DNA of 14,109 nucleotides. Origin: Moraxellaceae bacterium (GTDB taxonomy: Bacteria; Pseudomonadota; Gammaproteobacteria; Pseudomonadales; Moraxellaceae). Shown here piece after piece: positions 13,561-14,109 of this stretch (within the stretch, counting starts at the first letter, position 1; every line of letters begins with the position of its first letter). The notes beneath the pieces were generated by a model, which was not told the DNA's origin, searched no databases, and worked only from the letters and a program-made list of their open reading frames with translations. The DNA is taken from contig DPJB01000012.1 in the NCBI GenBank assembly GCA_003543245.1, forward strand, positions 15,019 through 29,127. The letters are read 5' to 3'. A program made the position numbers and the translations under genes.

Positions 13561-14109
13561 TCAGTGGCTGGCGCCCGGCAGCGGGGCTTTGAGATACGGG
13601 AACTGTTCATTGAACTGGCTGGATGTTTGCAGGGCGCCATCAGTGAAATGAATTCCGCCGGAAGGCGCATCTGCGGGTGCGCAGCCCAGGTTCAGTGTGC
13701 ACAGCTTGCCCATCACCACGCGCAAGGCGATGTCGACGACGTCATCCCCGGGGCGACGGCCGTTGGGGAAGCCGGCGCTATCACCACCGATCACGCCCAG
13801 ACGACTCTGGTTGGCGGCCACAACGGCGGTGGTAGTGGTATTGAGGCGCAGCATTTCCGATGGAGTGACATTGGTGGGCTGGTTAAGGCCTGGCACGCCG
13901 GTCAGGAACGCCGTCACCAGATCATTCCGCGGAAAATTGGTGGGAGCCTGCACGCCAGCACCACCGAACAGTATTTCCAGCAAGGCCGGCAGGGTTGGAT
14001 TGGTCACATAGCTCAGGAACTGACCATCCTTCTTTGGCTGGCTGGCATTGAACTTGTCCTTGTCCTTGAGGCCGATCACCACTTCATTGACCAGCGGCAT
14101 GCCAAGACG
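13561..14109 (-). CDS. DUF4331 protein, C-terminal part (cut by window edge)
   Basis: The visible 182 residues run in from the right edge; ATG at 14100 is in frame but is probably internal, because RLG precedes it and the family's N-terminal half is missing. Family marks (PF14224) are strong: MPLVNEVVIGLKDKDKFN, YVTNPTLPALLEILFG, FLTGVPGLNQP, EMLRLN, GVIGGDSAGFPNGRRPGDDVVDIALR and the end FPYLKAPLPG. Family members are usually exported proteins of about 450-600 residues with no established activity. Two cysteines (TLNLGCA and GKLCTLN) are close together and could pair in the periplasm. It is followed 10 bp later by the small lipoprotein and heads the visible part of the operon carrying the sigma/anti-sigma pair. 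A promoter, if any, is outside the window. Confidence 0.88.
   Translation of the reverse strand, partial: RLGMPLVNEVVIGLKDKDKFNASQPKKDGQFLSYVTNPTLPALLEILFGGAGVQAPTNFPRNDLVTAFLTGVPGLNQPTNVTPSEMLRLNTTTTAVVAANQSRLGVIGGDSAGFPNGRRPGDDVVDIALRVVMGKLCTLNLGCAPADAPSGGIHFTDGALQTSSQFNEQFPYLKAPLPGASH

Noticed and set aside
14098..14100. ATG at 14100 as the true start of the DUF4331 gene
   Set aside because: The frame stays open to the edge, the residues before it fit the family, and the visible part corresponds only to the C-terminal portion. It was annotated as partial.
1..14109. Search for tRNA, rRNA, CRISPR arrays, insertion sequences, att sites and toxin-antitoxin or defence genes
   Set aside because: No matching repeats, cloverleaf-like sequences, transposase motifs or defence-domain motifs were seen by eye. 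Gaps between genes are all under about 210 bp and are accounted for.

Overview
The window looks like chromosomal DNA from a GC-rich gammaproteobacterium, with roughly 60% GC by eye. It suggests a lipid-metabolising or marine type such as Alcanivorax, Marinobacter or a Pseudomonas relative. That placement is inference: it rests on the mix of acyl-CoA and fatty-acid genes, a class I FBPase and an AraC/hydrolase pair, not on a marker gene. I see no rRNA, tRNA, CRISPR array, insertion sequence or phage gene. All 14 protein genes look intact except the two cut by the window edges.

Region 1 (1-4378). A metal-dependent hydrolase (partial, minus strand) lies head-to-head with an AraC/OruR-type regulator, and the gap between them holds an 8-bp inverted repeat. 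Next come fbp (fructose-1,6-bisphosphatase), an SCP2-like putative lipid-binding protein and an iron-containing alcohol dehydrogenase. The last two are 4 bp apart, and the run ends at a strong hairpin terminator.

Region 2 (4422-9198). A minus-strand set starts at a PaaX-type repressor and continues with a membrane fatty-acid desaturase, a large AidB-type acyl-CoA dehydrogenase and a small unknown protein. Facing it is a crotonase (enoyl-CoA hydratase/isomerase family). The shared AT-rich promoter region carries three palindromes, one of them between the -35 and -10 of a predicted paaX-type promoter. The likely theme is acyl-chain modification or degradation under a repressor that responds to an acyl-CoA.

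Region 3 (9255-9810). A single SRPBCC-fold gene with its own promoter ends at a hairpin that works in both directions.

Region 4 (9824-14109). A compact minus-strand operon reads: DUF4331 protein (partial), small lipoprotein, TPR protein with signal peptide, HupE/UreJ-type membrane protein with an EF-hand-like loop, ECF sigma factor, and RskA-type anti-sigma factor. The junctions are 10 bp, 14 bp, ATGA overlap, 4 bp and ATGA overlap. Four probably exported or envelope proteins of poorly known function thus share a transcript with a sigma/anti-sigma pair. This is the best candidate in the window for an undescribed system: an envelope module that may be sensed, and switched on, by its own sigma factor.
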